Shown: piece by piece, positions 36,518 to 45,629 of the stretch
Position numbering within the stretch: the stretch's first letter is position 1
How the letters are laid out: every line of letters starts with the position of its first letter
Assembly (NCBI RefSeq): GCF_000741765.1
Contig: NZ_JGZU01000008.1
Coordinates: forward strand, 1-53,834
DNA: 53,834 nucleotides
Source of the DNA: Bifidobacterium tsurumiense
Lineage (GTDB): Bacteria > Actinomycetota > Actinomycetes > Actinomycetales > Bifidobacteriaceae
Direction: 5' to 3'
Made by a program: the position numbers and the translations under genes
The notes under the pieces: model-generated
Database searches by the model: none
What the model saw: the letters and a program-made list of their open reading frames with translations, nothing else
Told to the model about the DNA's origin: nothing

Positions 36518-38109
36518 GTAACCCTGATGCGTATGGATTGGATGCTGTGGGGATACCCGACGATGAGACACTGGCACGCGCGGCACTGACCTATTGTCTG
36601 GACGGTGCGGATGCCATTATGCATGCCACCTTGCTTGGTGCCGGTTCGGCCATTTCAGTATTGCAGCACATCTGCGACATCCCGCATGCATGGTCTTCAA
36701 ACGACAACGACTTGCAATCGGCACCTGATTCGGTAAAACGACTCGAACAGGCGTTTTATGCAGGGCTGACCACTTGGGGCAAACGCATAACCAAGCAGGC
36801 CTCGCAAGCGTTTATGCGTTCATTGCGGAACTGGCATAGAAGAAGCCTCACAGCGGTTCGTTTGCAGGACAACACCTTCCTCAATTGGATCAGCGCAGAA
36901 GGCGCACAGTGGATCATCGGCCCTCACAGCGCTCTGTGGCCAGCCTCGCTTCAGGATCTATCCTTACGCGGCGACTGGGCTCCACCGTTATGTCTATGGG
37001 GACGAGGCTATCCCAGAGCACTCAACGCATGTTCCTCGCCATTGGCAATTGTGGGATCCCGCGGAGTCAACACTTACGGGCATACCACCGCAAGAGCACT
37101 GGCCTTTGAAGCTTCGAAGAACGGTCATACCATTATTTCCGGAGGGGCCCTTGGTTCGGATGCCGCAGCGCATTGGGGAACGATAGCGGCACAAGAGGAT
37201 TATGGCTCCCAGGCAGGAGCGACGATTGCGGTGTTTGCCGGTGGATTGAACCATATTGGTCCGAAGAGCAATCTGCGATTATTCGATGCAATAGTGGAAC
37301 ACGGCGGTGCTTTGCTCAGCGAAATGTGTCCTGGCACTATTCCACAGGCACGCCGTTTCCTCCTCCGCAATCGCATAATCGCTTCCATGGCGAGCGCTGT
37401 CGTGGTCTCACAAGCACGTTTGCGTTCTGGCGCCATCAATACCGCAGGCTGGGCGAATGAGCTCAATCGCAAGGTCTACGCAATTCCCGGCAATATTGAT
37501 ATGCCCCACAATGCGGGATGCAATCGACTCGTTCATGATGGCAAAGCCATATTGCTGGATCGCATCGAAAACATCAATGATGCGCTCGACGACGATCATG
37601 CTGAAAGCAATTCGACCTCACCGATTGACGCCCCTGCACTCGATCAAAGGGCGCAACTTCCCAGATGCATCACGAAAAATGCCACCTTTCCCGCTTCAGA
37701 ACATGCATCACACCAAAGCGCATCAACAAGTTCAATCGAGCAGCATCACAAGAGTCATGCAAAGCGAACCATTGCTGACAGGGGTGATACCGAAAGCGGC
37801 GATTCCGGTCCCGAAGGCAATGCTCAGAACCATATGCCCGATAATTCCCATGCACCCGATATGGAAGCGCTTATCCTGCAAGCCATCAGATCATGCAACA
37901 ATCAACACATCCCAGCCAGTATCGATGCAGTGCTTATGATGCTGGGCTCGATGTCCAATACGAAGTCCCTCGCCGAAACTCCACCACATGACACGATCGC
38001 GAGCGCCGCGCGTCACACCATCGCCTTGATGGAACTGGATGGCACTCTCTTGCTGAATAATGGACAATTGCAAAGAGTCCATACACCAAATCGCGAGGTT
38101 ACGCGATGA
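36514..38109 (+). CDS. dprA: DNA-processing protein DprA with long disordered linker
   Basis: A 531-residue DprA/Smf protein, which binds incoming single-stranded DNA and loads RecA. The Rossmann domain runs from about residue 165 to 355, with AIVGSRGVNTYGHTTA, ISGGALGSDAAAH and the signature RNRIIASMA. The stretch from about 365 to 450 is rich in Ser, His, Asp and Asn and looks disordered. A C-terminal winged helix-like segment follows (EALILQAIRSCNNQHIPASI onward). A typical DprA has a much shorter linker. The first 100 residues are also more variable than usual. The ATG overlaps the comM stop by ATGA. There is no clear terminator directly downstream. Confidence 0.93.
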   Translation: MSNPDAYGLDAVGIPDDETLARAALTYCLDGADAIMHATLLGAGSAISVLQHICDIPHAWSSNDNDLQSAPDSVKRLEQAFYAGLTTWGKRITKQASQAFMRSLRNWHRRSLTAVRLQDNTFLNWISAEGAQWIIGPHSALWPASLQDLSLRGDWAPPLCLWGRGYPRALNACSSPLAIVGSRGVNTYGHTTARALAFEASKNGHTIISGGALGSDAAAHWGTIAAQEDYGSQAGATIAVFAGGLNHIGPKSNLRLFDAIVEHGGALLSEMCPGTIPQARRFLLRNRIIASMASAVVVSQARLRSGAINTAGWANELNRKVYAIPGNIDMPHNAGCNRLVHDGKAILLDRIENINDALDDDHAESNSTSPIDAPALDQRAQLPRCITKNATFPASEHASHQSASTSSIEQHHKSHAKRTIADRGDTESGDSGPEGNAQNHMPDNSHAPDMEALILQAIRSCNNQHIPASIDAVLMMLGSMSNTKSLAETPPHDTIASAARHTIALMELDGTLLLNNGQLQRVHTPNREVTR

Positions 38110-38413
38110 GAAATGTTGCGCGATGCGTAACGGCTTGATGAGCTGTGTGCGTAGCGCGATGTGGGATATTGTGTGATGCCCAGTATTGCCGATGAGCAAA
38201 GTTCAGGATAAGCAGTACGGCGTGAAAGCAGGACAGCACAATGAGCAGTACAGCACGATGCGCGGTGTGAGAAGACACCATACCGCATATCATGCCGAAA
38301 TCGAAGCGTCGCATTCAATCCAGTTCAACGATGCAGCCATATGAATGAACGCCAAACGGCATCGCAGGAACCACACTTCACTCAACCACACTTTGCTCAA
38401 CCCCATACAAGGG
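38110..38413. other. Intergenic region with short repeated words
   Basis: The 304 bp between the convergent dprA and MGMT-like genes hold no recognisable gene. CGCGATG recurs at 38102, 38119 and 38155, AGCAGTAC at 38211 and 38244, and a 15-bp direct repeat (CCACACTT-CTCAA type) lies around 38371-38401. The origin of this low-complexity sequence is unclear. Confidence 0.4.
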
Positions 38414-38752
38414 TCACTGCTGCCACTGGCAATGGTCCAGATCGACCCTCCACCCCTCATCGCCGGATTGCCCAGCTTGTGGAGGGAGGAAACGCACGCC
38501 TTCCTCCTCAAGTAGTTGCCGCTGCCGATCAGGACCGCCGAAGGCGAAACCCGGCGCCAGCGAACCGTCACGGAATACGACCCGATGGCAAGGAATGACC
38601 CCTGGTTTGGGATTGGCATGCAAGGCAAATCCAACAAAACGCGCATTTCGAGGATTTCCTGCCAACGCCGCGACTTGGCCATACGTAGCCACTTGGCCTT
38701 TGGGGATGGATTTCACCACTTCATAAACTCTCGCATTGAATGCACCGGTCAT
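38414..38752 (-). CDS. MGMT-family DNA repair protein (alkyltransferase-like)
   Basis: A 112-residue protein equal to the C-terminal DNA-binding/active-site domain of O6-alkylguanine-DNA alkyltransferases. It shows [20 protein letters not shown] (winged helix), the arginine-finger region [17 protein letters not shown], and PCHRVV with the acceptor Cys. Alkyltransferase-like (ATL) proteins have Trp in place of this Cys, so this one may transfer alkyl groups. The N-terminal Ada/Ogt domain is absent, as in the MGMT-only family. The ATG at 38752 is chosen by similarity; the frame extends upstream to 38896 without homology. GAGGCGG lies upstream. It is divergent from sdhA and convergent with dprA. 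Confidence 0.85.
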   Translation of the reverse strand: MTGAFNARVYEVVKSIPKGQVATYGQVAALAGNPRNARFVGFALHANPKPGVIPCHRVVFRDGSLAPGFAFGGPDRQRQLLEEEGVRFLPPQAGQSGDEGWRVDLDHCQWQQ

Positions 38753-38925
38753 GCATCCATTATGCCGCCTCAAAACAAAGGACGGAATATGATTCACCTC
38801 ACCACGTCGCATCACGACATCGTGCCGACGATAAGCTGCAGCACTTGCGAAAGCTACCGCAACCAAGTGCATCACAGACAATCCTGGAGCACACATTCGT
38901 CCTACCCTGTGCGAAAATCGAGGGT

Positions 38926-40854
38926 ATGAATCCGAAGCGTGTAGAAGAGATGTACGACGCGGTTATTGTCGGCGCTGGAGCAGCCGGATTGTCGGCAGCC
39001 TTGGGAATGCTGAGATCTGAAGAATTCGCATCAATGCAAGCACAGGGAAATAAGCCTAAGCTATTGGTTATTTCCAAGCTGCAGTCACTGCGATCTCATA
39101 CCGGTTCCGCAGAAGGTGGCATTGCAGCCAGCCTGGGCAATATGGAACACGACGATTGGCACTGGCATTATTTCGACACAATCAAAGGTGGCGATTGGCT
39201 GGTCGATCAGGATGCCGCCCGGATTCTCGCACAATATGCGCCACAGACGGTCATCAATCTGGAACGCTCCGGCGTAGCCTTCTCCCGTACCGAGGATGGT
39301 CATATCGCCCAGCGTCGATTCGGCGGACACACCGCTGAATATGGCAAAAATCCAGTAAAACGAGCCGCGTATTCAGCCGACAGGATCGGCCACCAAATAC
39401 TGCACACCCTCTGGCAGCAATGCGCATCACAAGGTGTGGAATTCGCAGAAGAATGGTATGTCACCGATCTTGTATTGGACGATACCAGATCCGCTGTCTG
39501 CGGTGTCGTGGCATTCGACACCCACAGCGGCAACGTTCACGCAATTCATGCTCATAATGTGCTCCTCGCCACAGGAGGTGCAGGCCGTCTGTTCCATACC
39601 ACTTCGAATTCATGGGATCTGACCGGAGACGGCATGGCATTGGCTTTGGCTGCTGGGTTGCAACTCGAAGACATCGAATTCATGCAATTCCATCCCACTG
39701 GTTTGGCGCACACCGGCATTCTGCTCTCCGAGGCTTCTCGCGCTGAAGGCGGCATTCTGCGCAATAGCGAAGGCGAGGCGTTCATGCAGCGCTACGCACC
39801 GGAACACCGCGATCTTGCGGCACGAGACATTGTCAGCAGATCGATTATGGCTGAGATCGACGCAGGACGAGGTGTGGCGGACCCCAAGGATCCCGAAGGC
39901 CCGAAGGACTGCGTATGGCTTGATATGACCGGCATCGCTGCGGATCATATGGAAAAAGCACTGCCCCAGGTATGCGAAACGATACGCATGTATGCCAATA
40001 TCGACCCCAGCAAGAATTGGGTGCCGGTCAAACCGACCGCGCATTACACCATGGGGGGCATCCCAATCTCATTGAATGGCGAGGTATATCGATGGATCGG
40101 CGATGAGCGTCAGCGTGTCCAAGGCCTGTTTGCAGCCGGCGAATGCTCTTGCGTAAGCGTGCATGGAGCCAATCGACTCGGCGGCAATTCTCTGCTTGAT
40201 GCGTGTCTGTTCGGCGAACGCGCGGGGCGCACACTCGCCGAAAGAATCGCTGAAACCTTCAACGAAGATTCCATAGGCGAGAATGACGCCTCTCGCGACA
40301 AGACACAGGCATCCGATAGTGAATACCGCGATGCCGTGGCAGAAGCAGCAGCTCAACGCAAAGTTGATCTGAACACCCTGCTTAATGCGACGGAATCCAC
40401 CGTCGCCGGCAATGAAGACGGCACCGATTCCAGCGCATCGGATGACACGACCGCATCCGATATCAATGCATACGGGTTATTGGCTCAACTCGGATCAATT
40501 ATGGAACGTGCAGCCGCTGTCCGCTGCTCTCATGCATCGCTTGAACAGGCATTATCCACTCTTGAGCAGGATTTCTCGACCGCCGCTCAACAGTTGCACG
40601 CCCACAGCAACACCGCTCAATACAATCAGGAAATCACTGCAATCTGGGAGGTTCGCAATCTCGCCGCATTGGCAACGGCTATGCTGCACGCCACCGATGC
40701 ACGGCAAGAATCCCGAGGCTCGCTGCAACGTCTGGATTTCCCACAGAGAAACGATGCCTCATTCCTTGCACACTCCATGATCGACGCGACACACAATATC
40801 AGTTGGCAGCCAGTGCATATCGTCGACATGCCTCCACAGGCTCGCATATACTAA
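38926..40854 (+). CDS. sdhA: Succinate dehydrogenase/fumarate reductase flavoprotein subunit
   Basis: A 642-residue flavoprotein that interconverts succinate and fumarate. The FAD-binding GAGAAG is at 16-21, His58 in [11 protein letters not shown] is the expected covalent FAD attachment site, and [18 protein letters not shown] and [21 protein letters not shown] are family motifs. L-aspartate oxidase (NadB) is related, but the adjacent iron-sulfur subunit favours SdhA/FrdA. From about residue 445 to 510 there is an acidic, Ser/Asp-rich insertion before the C-terminal helical domain. The ATG at 38926 is preceded by GAGGG. SdhB follows after 54 bp. No membrane-anchor genes are nearby. In bifidobacteria this pair may serve succinate formation, an inference. 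Confidence 0.88.
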   Translation: MNPKRVEEMYDAVIVGAGAAGLSAALGMLRSEEFASMQAQGNKPKLLVISKLQSLRSHTGSAEGGIAASLGNMEHDDWHWHYFDTIKGGDWLVDQDAARILAQYAPQTVINLERSGVAFSRTEDGHIAQRRFGGHTAEYGKNPVKRAAYSADRIGHQILHTLWQQCASQGVEFAEEWYVTDLVLDDTRSAVCGVVAFDTHSGNVHAIHAHNVLLATGGAGRLFHTTSNSWDLTGDGMALALAAGLQLEDIEFMQFHPTGLAHTGILLSEASRAEGGILRNSEGEAFMQRYAPEHRDLAARDIVSRSIMAEIDAGRGVADPKDPEGPKDCVWLDMTGIAADHMEKALPQVCETIRMYANIDPSKNWVPVKPTAHYTMGGIPISLNGEVYRWIGDERQRVQGLFAAGECSCVSVHGANRLGGNSLLDACLFGERAGRTLAERIAETFNEDSIGENDASRDKTQASDSEYRDAVAEAAAQRKVDLNTLLNATESTVAGNEDGTDSSASDDTTASDINAYGLLAQLGSIMERAAAVRCSHASLEQALSTLEQDFSTAAQQLHAHSNTAQYNQEITAIWEVRNLAALATAMLHATDARQESRGSLQRLDFPQRNDASFLAHSMIDATHNISWQPVHIVDMPPQARIY

Positions 40855-40908
40855 TTCATTTGAACGGCTTGCCGCATTGCATAGGCGACAGCCCGGAAAG
40901 GCACTCTT

Positions 40909-41907
40909 ATGGCATCTGGTATTGGGACTGCAACAGTGACAATCAGGGTTTCACGATTCACTCCTCGCCCAGAACGCGAGCGTGGTCGCTCATCCAGCCC
41001 ATTCACGAAAACTCGTTCTCCGTTTGGCGGTTCATCCTCATCGAGCAGGAGAAAACCTCGAGGCAAGCAGTGGACCCAGGATTATGTCGTGCAGGCCAGC
41101 GGTCAGGACACCATTCTCGACTGCTTGCTGAATATCAAGCGCACCATGGATCCCACTTTGGCATTCCGCTACTCCTGCGGACACGGCATGTGCGGATCTG
41201 ACGCGGTTTCAATCAACGGCACACCTGCTTTGCTATGCACCGCAACCGTTGAACAATGGGCCATACAACCTCAAAAGCCCCAAGAGAATGCGTTCCGGCG
41301 CACAGGAGTCAGAACCGACGATATCGAAGCGGCTCTCGAATCCGCATCGTCTCCCTCGGATCCCTCGAAAACCCCGGTATCGCAATCAGGAGACTCTTCA
41401 GCATCCTCCGCTCCCTCTTCTGACCAAGGAGACTGGGGCGTTATATCCTTGTCCGCTTTGCCTGGTTTCCCAGTGCAAAGGGATTTGATTGCCGACATTG
41501 ATTCCATGTTGGAACAGATCATCAAACTCAAGCCCTATCTCCAAGCAGACGGAGTGCTGGCAACCACCGATGAAGGCAAGGTCGACGTGTTCGAATATTT
41601 GCAACGTCCGGACCAGCTTGCCAAATATGAGGTTCTGAGCAATTGCATTGCCTGCGGCGTTTGCGAAGGCAGCTGCCCTGTATTCGCAGGAGGAGATGCG
41701 TTCATTGGCCCCGCCGCGCTGGTGAATGCCTCACGGTTCATCAATGACTCCCGCGATCGGGCCACAGATGCCCGTATGGACGCCATAGACACCGCCGACG
41801 GCATAGCAGCATGCCAGTCAGTACGTGCGTGCTCGCGACAATGCCCCAAGGGTATCGATGTGGGCGAAGAGATCTGGCAGCTGATCGCACAAGTAAGAGA
41901 GCGATAG
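40909..41907 (+). CDS. sdhB: Succinate dehydrogenase/fumarate reductase iron-sulfur subunit
   Basis: A 332-residue electron-transfer subunit that carries three clusters. The 2Fe-2S loop is CGHGMCGSD...C with Cys90, Cys95, Asp98 and Cys110, the Asp being normal in SDH. The 4Fe-4S and 3Fe-4S ligands are Cys246, 249, 252 and 256, then Cys302, 308 and 312 (CQSVRACSRQCPKG). Two insertions are unusual: residues 20-55 are Arg/Ser-rich, and residues 140-178 are Ser/Pro/Asp-rich between the two domains, so the protein is about 80 residues longer than usual. No sdhC or sdhD follows; an O-methyltransferase gene comes next. The start at 40909 has no strong ribosome site. Confidence 0.9.
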   Translation: MASGIGTATVTIRVSRFTPRPERERGRSSSPFTKTRSPFGGSSSSSRRKPRGKQWTQDYVVQASGQDTILDCLLNIKRTMDPTLAFRYSCGHGMCGSDAVSINGTPALLCTATVEQWAIQPQKPQENAFRRTGVRTDDIEAALESASSPSDPSKTPVSQSGDSSASSAPSSDQGDWGVISLSALPGFPVQRDLIADIDSMLEQIIKLKPYLQADGVLATTDEGKVDVFEYLQRPDQLAKYEVLSNCIACGVCEGSCPVFAGGDAFIGPAALVNASRFINDSRDRATDARMDAIDTADGIAACQSVRACSRQCPKGIDVGEEIWQLIAQVRER

Positions 41908-41978
41908 CAACATCACTGCGCCATCACGCCATCGTTGGATTGCGTTACTTACCCAGCGTTGCCACTAAAGTAGGAAAT

Positions 41979-42650
41979 ATGGATAAATCGTCGTATATGA
42001 ATGTTGCCAAGGCATGGGAATTCATTGAAGATCATGCCTTTTCGCGCCAAACAATGCAGTCGGCTCGAGTAAGGCAAGAAGCAGAAGAAGCTGCAATGCC
42101 CCAAGGATCGGCAGCTCAAGCCGAATTCCTAGGTCTATTGCTGCGTATGCTTGGGGCTTCCTCGGTTATTGCAGTGGGCACAGGCTCCATTGTGGAAACG
42201 TTGCAACTGATTGATGCTTTGGACGGCAAAGGGCAGGTGACTGCAGTTGATTCATCTTCTCAAGGCATTGCATTGATCAGGAAAACATTCAACAATCTAT
42301 CGGATCGCACCCAAACCACGTTACGCGCGGTGAATGCAGAGGCAGGAGTGTTCCTCCCCCGTTTGAATGCGGAAATGTATGATCTCATTGTGGTGTGCGG
42401 CGATGCTGCGAACTATGCCAGCACATTTGAACAGGCCCCAAGACTGCTCAATGACCATGGCGTAATCGTATTTACCGATGTCTTGGCCATGGACGCTCCC
42501 GACTCGAATGGCGGCATTCTCAATCCCGCTGATCGCAGTAACAAGGCCCAAGCAATGCGCAATCTTCTCGATGAAGTGCAATCCGATGAACGGTTCCGCA
42601 CAGCGCTGATTCCTGTGGGGACAGGCTTGTTGCTCGCAGCAAAACAATAA
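41979..42650 (+). CDS. O-methyltransferase family protein
   Basis: A 223-residue SAM-dependent methyltransferase of the family-3 O-methyltransferase group, similar to mycobacterial Rv1220c-type proteins. The SAM-binding motif I is VIAVGTGSIVETL, followed by GQVTAVDSS (motif with acidic ribose-binding residue) and YDLIVVCGDAANY. The ATG at 41979 (MDKSSYMNVAKAWEFIEDHAF) fits the family; a longer frame to 41811 overlaps sdhB. GTAGGAAAT lies upstream. The natural substrate is unknown, and there is no functional link to its neighbours. A hairpin follows the stop codon. Confidence 0.85.
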   Translation: MDKSSYMNVAKAWEFIEDHAFSRQTMQSARVRQEAEEAAMPQGSAAQAEFLGLLLRMLGASSVIAVGTGSIVETLQLIDALDGKGQVTAVDSSSQGIALIRKTFNNLSDRTQTTLRAVNAEAGVFLPRLNAEMYDLIVVCGDAANYASTFEQAPRLLNDHGVIVFTDVLAMDAPDSNGGILNPADRSNKAQAMRNLLDEVQSDERFRTALIPVGTGLLLAAKQ

Positions 42651-42665
42651 TTCAACAATCCCGTG

Positions 42666-42702
42666 GGGCCTTGGATGTGTATTAATCACGTAACCAAGGC
42701 CC
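42666..42702 (+). terminator. Terminator of the O-methyltransferase gene
   Basis: GGGCCTTGG at 42666-42674 pairs with CCAAGGCCC at 42694-42702. It lies just beyond the stop codon and is followed by ATGGTTTA. Confidence 0.65.
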
Positions 42703-42852
42703 ATGGTTTATCTGAACCGCAATACCAGCAATCACCATAATGCAATGCGGTTATTCCTTACCTGATTCATGCGCTCGATCGCGCTCACTCTTGCGGACGC
42801 ATCGCCTTGCGAACGTTGCGCATCGAAACCACGTATAGTCTGCGACTATCTT

Positions 42853-43758
42853 TTATGCATCCGCGTTGTGTTGCCAATCAATCCCACTGCATGCAACCCG
42901 CACCGCCTCCTCCGGATCATCGGTAACGGTTACCAGATCGGGATCGAGCGGGGAAATCATCCCCTTGGCCTGAGCAGTGCCAGTCAACCAATCCAGCAAC
43001 CCCTGCCAATAATCCCTGCCGAAGAGCACCACAGGCATGACGGTAACCTTGTGTGTCTGCACGAGTGTCAACAATTCGAACATTTCATCCAAAGTCCCGA
43101 AGCCGCCAGGACATATGATCACTCCGGATGAATACTTGACAAACATCGTTTTGCGCACAAAGAAGTATCTGAAACTGATGCCGAGATTCACCCACTGATT
43201 CAATCCCTGCTCATGCGGCAGCTCGATTCCCAGACCAACTGATTTGCCGCCTGCCAGTGCCGCTCCCCTGTTTGCCGCTTCCATAATTCCCGGACCGCCA
43301 CCGGTAATCACCGCAATCCCACGCTGCGCTATGCTCTCACCCATACGCGTTGCCGCTTGGTATTCCGCCGTTCTTTCATGGCTACGCGCCGAGCCGAACA
43401 CACTTACGGCAGGACCAAGTTCTGCCAATGCGCCGAATCCATCAACGAATTCAGACTGGATGCGCAAAACACGCCACGGATCCATATGCAGCCAATCAGC
43501 TTCCTGTCCGGATTTGAGCAGATTAGCGGTCGAATTATCCTTGGGGATCATGGATCCGCGCATAATGATGGGACCCTGCTGATATGCCTTGCCCAAAGGA
43601 GAAGAATCGCTGCCATTCGCATCAAAGCCGCTCGTCATGAATTGTGCATCAGATGCAACACCGCTATCTTGTTCGTCTGCACGCTGAGAGCCAACCGTAG
43701 CCGATTCGTCTGAACCGCCATTTTCCATACTGTACTTGTCTGCCTCTTCTTTGGCCAT
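42853..43758 (-). CDS. LOG-family (TIGR00730) nucleotide hydrolase
   Basis: A 301-residue Rossmann-fold protein of the lysine decarboxylase-like (LOG) family; members often act as nucleoside 5'-monophosphate phosphoribohydrolases. The two signatures are present: GGGPGIMEAANRGA and PGGFGTLDE. The first 70 residues are polar and look disordered (ENGGSDESATVGSQRADEQD), an extension relative to core members. AGGAGGGAG with a 9-bp spacer supports the ATG at 43758. It lies alone on the minus strand between the O-methyltransferase and nhaA. The old label lysine decarboxylase should not be used. Confidence 0.87.
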   Translation of the reverse strand: MAKEEADKYSMENGGSDESATVGSQRADEQDSGVASDAQFMTSGFDANGSDSSPLGKAYQQGPIIMRGSMIPKDNSTANLLKSGQEADWLHMDPWRVLRIQSEFVDGFGALAELGPAVSVFGSARSHERTAEYQAATRMGESIAQRGIAVITGGGPGIMEAANRGAALAGGKSVGLGIELPHEQGLNQWVNLGISFRYFFVRKTMFVKYSSGVIICPGGFGTLDEMFELLTLVQTHKVTVMPVVLFGRDYWQGLLDWLTGTAQAKGMISPLDPDLVTVTDDPEEAVRVACSGIDWQHNADA

Positions 43759-43894
43759 ATTGCGCTCCCTCCTGACGATCGATAACCTGCCCACCCCAGC
43801 CTAGCGCATCGGAATATGGGAAATCGACAATAGGCAGTCACATATTCCGGATTTCATCCTGTACGAATGCATTGAAAGCCACACCGATTGAGCG

Positions 43895-45151
43895 TCATTC
43901 GTTTTCCGCTTGGATTCGTTTGCTCTGCACAGAAAGCAAAATCCCAGAAAGCACCGCTGCGATAAGCGATGCCGTCAATACGCCGATACGGCTTTCAGCC
44001 GATAATTCGGGGTTATGGAATGCCAGAGAAGCGATGAGGAAGGAAACTGTAAATCCAATACCGCAGGCGAATGCTGTGGGGATGATATCACGCACGCGCA
44101 CACCGCGAGGCATCGCAAGTCTGCCTACATGAGTGCTGATCCATGCGGTGATCAGAATTCCCAGAGGCTTGCCTATCACCAAAGCAACAATGAGGGCGAT
44201 AACAATGGGAGAACCGAATAGTTGCAAGCTGAATGTCTCGATCCGAACGCCTGTGGCGAAAAACGCAAATACCGGCAAAGCCACCAATGCGGACCACGGC
44301 TGAACACCGTTGAGATATCGTTGCGCACGAGGCTTGGTTTCGCCGTGAATCAATTGCGCAGGCGTCAACAGCCCCAGAACCACACCGGACAGCGTCGGAT
44401 GCACGCCGAATTCCAGCATGCACACCCAAGCCAGAACTCCCACGAGCACGGCAATAGGCCAGGGAACGCGCGGCATACGAATAACGAATGCCCATATTAC
44501 GGCGCATACCACCAAACCCACGAACCACCATACGCTGTTCAATGCCGAGAAGAATACCGCGATGACAATAATTGCCAGCAGATCATCCACAGTCGCCAAG
44601 GTCATAAGGAATGCACGGATGGAAATAGGCAACGCTTTGGCAAATAATGCCAGCACGGCCAAAGAAAAAGCAATATCGGTGGCAGTGGGCACGGCCCATC
44701 CGGAAATTGCCTCGGAAAGCGGCACATCAGCTCCTGACGCCAAATGCACCATGCCCGCCTGCGAGCCGGGCGCAAACGCGAATATGGTCATCACACTGAC
44801 GAAAAGCACCGGGGGCACCATCATCCCTCCGACGGCGCATAGCATCGGTACGGCAGCTGCTTTGGGATTGGCCAGGGAACCACCGGTCAGTTCCAGTTTC
44901 AGATCCAACCCAACTGCCAGGAAGAATACGGTAAGCAGGCCATCCTGAGCCCAATGCCCGACCGGCAGCTGGATATTGGTGCCTGGGATTCCCAAAACCC
45001 ACTGTTCCAACACTTCAAATCCATGGGAAGTTGCAGGCATATTGGCCAGCACCAAACCCAAAATGGCGCACCCCAGCATGATCAATCCTGCAGCTCGTTC
45101 AGATGCAGCCACGTGCTTGATTACTGTGCCGGTTTTACGCGCGATTACCAT
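43895..45151 (-). CDS. nhaA: Na+/H+ antiporter NhaA
   Basis: A 418-residue inner-membrane antiporter that exchanges protons for sodium. The TATDIAFSLAVLALF helix with its Asp and the DD pair in TVDDLLAIIVIAVFF correspond to the ion-binding aspartates of NhaA. GHWAQDGLLTVFFLAVGLDLKLEL and GVRVRDIIPTAFACGIGFTVS are further family segments. The ATG at 45151 gives MVIARKTGTVIKH and the ribosome site is only GGAAT, so translation may be modest. It is monocistronic; tRNA-Arg lies 260 bp upstream on the other strand. Confidence 0.93.
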   Translation of the reverse strand: MVIARKTGTVIKHVAASERAAGLIMLGCAILGLVLANMPATSHGFEVLEQWVLGIPGTNIQLPVGHWAQDGLLTVFFLAVGLDLKLELTGGSLANPKAAAVPMLCAVGGMMVPPVLFVSVMTIFAFAPGSQAGMVHLASGADVPLSEAISGWAVPTATDIAFSLAVLALFAKALPISIRAFLMTLATVDDLLAIIVIAVFFSALNSVWWFVGLVVCAVIWAFVIRMPRVPWPIAVLVGVLAWVCMLEFGVHPTLSGVVLGLLTPAQLIHGETKPRAQRYLNGVQPWSALVALPVFAFFATGVRIETFSLQLFGSPIVIALIVALVIGKPLGILITAWISTHVGRLAMPRGVRVRDIIPTAFACGIGFTVSFLIASLAFHNPELSAESRIGVLTASLIAAVLSGILLSVQSKRIQAENE

Positions 45152-45334
45152 CGATTGATTCCCAAATCCTTATCCTGCGGAACGTCTCTCGCACCGCAAC
45201 AAATTGCAATTGTACAAAGCGGCATCGAGACTGGGACTTCGTATATGAAATGCCGTATTCCTCGAACAAGAATCCTGCCAAATGCACCACCTCATGACCG
45301 ACATCCGACGAATACGACACGCCGATTCTTGCGC

Positions 45335-45362
45335 TTGGGAGGAGCTTGAGGTAGTTTATACG
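45335..45362 (+). promoter_or_regulatory. Probable promoter of tRNA-Arg
   Basis: TTGGGA at 45335-45340 and TATACG at 45357-45362 have a 16-bp spacer. The tRNA starts about 50 bp downstream, leaving a processed 5' leader. Confidence 0.5.
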
Positions 45363-45411
45363 AGTTGCCGGAAACGAGCTCCTCACTGAGAAGCGAGATG
45401 ACGGAAAACAT

Positions 45412-45485
45412 GCGCCAGTAGCCCAATGGATTAGAGCAGCTGACTACGGATCAGCAGGTTGCAGGTTCGAATCCTGTCTGGCGCA
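45412..45485 (+). tRNA. tRNA-Arg (anticodon ACG)
   Basis: The acceptor stem GCGCCAG pairs with CTGGCGC, with discriminator A. The anticodon stem GCTGA/TCAGC encloses loop CTACGGA, so the anticodon is ACG (read as ICG for CGN codons). The T arm is GCAGG-TTCGAAT-CCTGT. CCA is not encoded. A strong terminator follows. Confidence 0.95.
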
Positions 45486-45493
45486 CAGAGATC

Positions 45494-45522
45494 CCCTGAA
45501 GACATTGCCTTCAGGGTTTTTT
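45494..45522 (+). terminator. Terminator of tRNA-Arg
   Basis: CCCTGAAG at 45494-45501 pairs with CTTCAGGG at 45509-45516, followed by six T's. Confidence 0.9.
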
Positions 45523-45629
45523 AATGCTCAGTTGAGTGCCCTACAAACGCCACCGCACGGCTTGTGCAACTTCGACCGATCTCTGCCGGAGCCGCACAAC
45601 TCCCATAAGACGCGGCAGACCGCACGACC

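Noticed and set aside
38341..38598. Repeated peptide HFTQPHFAQP in a plus-strand frame
   Set aside because: It comes from a 15-bp DNA direct repeat at the end of the intergenic region and runs antisense into the MGMT-like gene.
45135..45386. A minus-strand frame with HEVVHLAGF, like a metallopeptidase HExxH
   Set aside because: The motif is HEVVH by chance in an 83-codon frame overlapping the nhaA start and the tRNA promoter; no other metallopeptidase features.
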